34,855 bases of DNA, from the NCBI RefSeq assembly GCF_000820005.1, contig NZ_CDBL01000079.1, positions 1 to 34,855 on the forward strand, written 5' to 3'. Shown piece after piece: positions 33,991 through 34,855 of this stretch. Each line of letters starts with the position of its first letter. Positions within the stretch are counted from its first letter, which is position 1. The position numbers were made by a program, and so were the translations under genes. The stretch comes from Aeromonas piscicola. Its GTDB lineage: Bacteria > Pseudomonadota > Gammaproteobacteria > Enterobacterales > Aeromonadaceae. The notes below the pieces were generated by a model. The model worked only from the letters and a program-made list of their open reading frames with translations. It was not told the origin of the DNA and did no database searches.

Positions 33991-34855
33991 TCAGCTGTCG
34001 AGGAAGATCACGCTCGATACCATCAGGTTGCCGTGTGCCAGCTCACCGTGGGGCAGACGCCCCTGCTCACCGAAGGTGAACGGAGTAATGAAGGGGATCT
34101 CCCCCAGCCGGGTGTGAAATTGATCGACGAATTGGCATAAGCTATCACCAAGAGCCAAGCGACAACCAGCACAAAAGATCACGAGGGCCCCGAACGGCTG
34201 CATCTCGGCGGTCATGCCGTACTCGGGTTCGATGCGAGTCGCATTCAGACTGCGTTGCAGCAAGCCTTCCTGACTGCTGTACATCAGCAGCAGTCGCTCG
34301 CCGAGGCGGGTATCGGTGAAGAGGCGCAATCCGCCACCTTCTGTCACTGCCTCGGGATGAGATAGCTTGTAATAGGGCATGTCGTCCAGGGTGCCCACCT
34401 GGCGGGCCAGCGGCGAGAGGGTGGTATCCCGCAGTATGGGCCCCACAGGCCAGGCAGTGGCTCGCCCGGTCCAACGAGCGTAGACCTCGGCGGCGGGCTC
34501 ATGATCTATGGTGAGGATCTCGCGCCCCGCCAGGGCGGTAATGGTGCCGCGATGCTCGGTCGGGACATAGCCCGAATGAAACTGGAACGCCAGCTGGCAA
34601 TCGGGATAGAGCACCGCCAGCACCACTCCCTCGCGGGCACTGCCCTCATCCCAGCACAACTGCCAGTCGCCGCTGACACTGTTGTCGGCCGCCGAGCCTC
34701 CCACGACAGGGACGGTCGTTCCCAGCTCGGCTTCGATACTGGCCAGCATCGACTCCTCCTGGCCCGGGCTGGCATGCAACAGGATGAGCTGAGGCAGCTC
34801 GCCGGGACGCCCGCCATCGGCGATGGCAGCGCGCAGCAGCTGGCGAATATCCACG
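33991..34855 (-). CDS. FIST-domain sensor, probable NosP (5' part outside the window)
   Basis: At least 287 C-terminal residues are visible; the frame runs off the right edge, so the start is not in the window (a GTG at 34854 is probably an internal Val). The FIST N domain shows LILLHASPGQEESMLASIEA, VPVVGGSAADNSVSGDWQL and EGVVLAVLYP. The FIST C part shows EVYARWTGRA, LRLFTDTRLGERLLLMYSS and ALVIFCAGCRLALGD, ending MVSSVIFLDS. NosP proteins bind haem and sense nitric oxide, then control the adjacent kinase. The haem ligand cannot be fixed from sequence alone here. Confidence 0.85.
   Translation of the reverse strand, partial: VDIRQLLRAAIADGGRPGELPQLILLHASPGQEESMLASIEAELGTTVPVVGGSAADNSVSGDWQLCWDEGSAREGVVLAVLYPDCQLAFQFHSGYVPTEHRGTITALAGREILTIDHEPAAEVYARWTGRATAWPVGPILRDTTLSPLARQVGTLDDMPYYKLSHPEAVTEGGGLRLFTDTRLGERLLLMYSSQEGLLQRSLNATRIEPEYGMTAEMQPFGALVIFCAGCRLALGDSLCQFVDQFHTRLGEIPFITPFTFGEQGRLPHGELAHGNLMVSSVIFLDS

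Noticed and set aside
1..34855. CRISPR arrays, tRNA or rRNA genes, insertion sequences
   Set aside because: I saw no spaced direct-repeat arrays, no tRNA-like cloverleafs, no rRNA blocks and no transposase frames.

Overview
The window looks like chromosome of a gammaproteobacterium close to Aeromonas. GC is high (about 60%), napFDAGHBC has the enterobacterial order, and narQP, moaA and moeAB resemble their E. coli counterparts while the surrounding genes are not in E. coli order. The genus is an inference from gene content and protein similarity; no database search was run.

Layout. 1-4.9 kb: the tail of an acyltransferase, a SelT/W/H-type redoxin, a divergent S-adenosylhomocysteine-hydrolase-like protein, a membrane protein coupled to a YceI protein, a LysR regulator and a small unknown. 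4.9-9.6 kb: formate-tetrahydrofolate ligase (fhs) followed by a decayed fragment of a second fhs 3' end, a chemoreceptor, and folE. 9.9-11.9 kb: moeA-moeB. 12.0-14.6 kb: an accessory-looking insert with two Bor-type lipoproteins and a two-gene operon of a plasmid R1-type ParM actin and a coiled-coil partner. 14.7-20.4 kb (minus strand): an alpha/beta hydrolase, then moaBCDE-modABC in transcription order. 20.5-26.7 kb (minus): periplasmic nitrate reductase napFDAGHBC. 26.9-30.5 kb: moaA (minus, with a Moco-type riboswitch leader) divergent from narQ-narP. 30.5-34.9 kb: a gene-poor stretch, a LON-domain protein, a candidate small RNA gene, a hybrid histidine kinase and a partial FIST/NosP-type sensor.

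How it works together. Most of 9.9-30.5 kb forms a molybdenum and nitrate-respiration supercluster. ModABC imports molybdate. MoaA/B/C/D/E and MoeA/MoeB make and load the molybdenum cofactor. NapA uses the cofactor to reduce nitrate, with electrons passing through NapC, NapB, NapG and NapH. NarQ-NarP senses nitrate or nitrite. GTP is the shared starting substrate of MoaA and FolE.

Most unusual points. (1) Two 31-codon mini-genes lie between moaD and moaE. Each joins a MoaE-like start to a MoaD-like Gly-Gly tail, and they form a 98-bp tandem repeat. (2) A compact candidate sRNA gene has a near-consensus sigma-54 promoter, a mirrored pair of LuxO-like boxes and a strong terminator; it sits beside a NosP/hybrid-kinase pair. 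(3) The moaB operon has a highly structured leader, distinct from the Moco riboswitch of moaA. (4) A fossil fhs tail follows the intact fhs. (5) A ParM operon of plasmid type lies among housekeeping genes.
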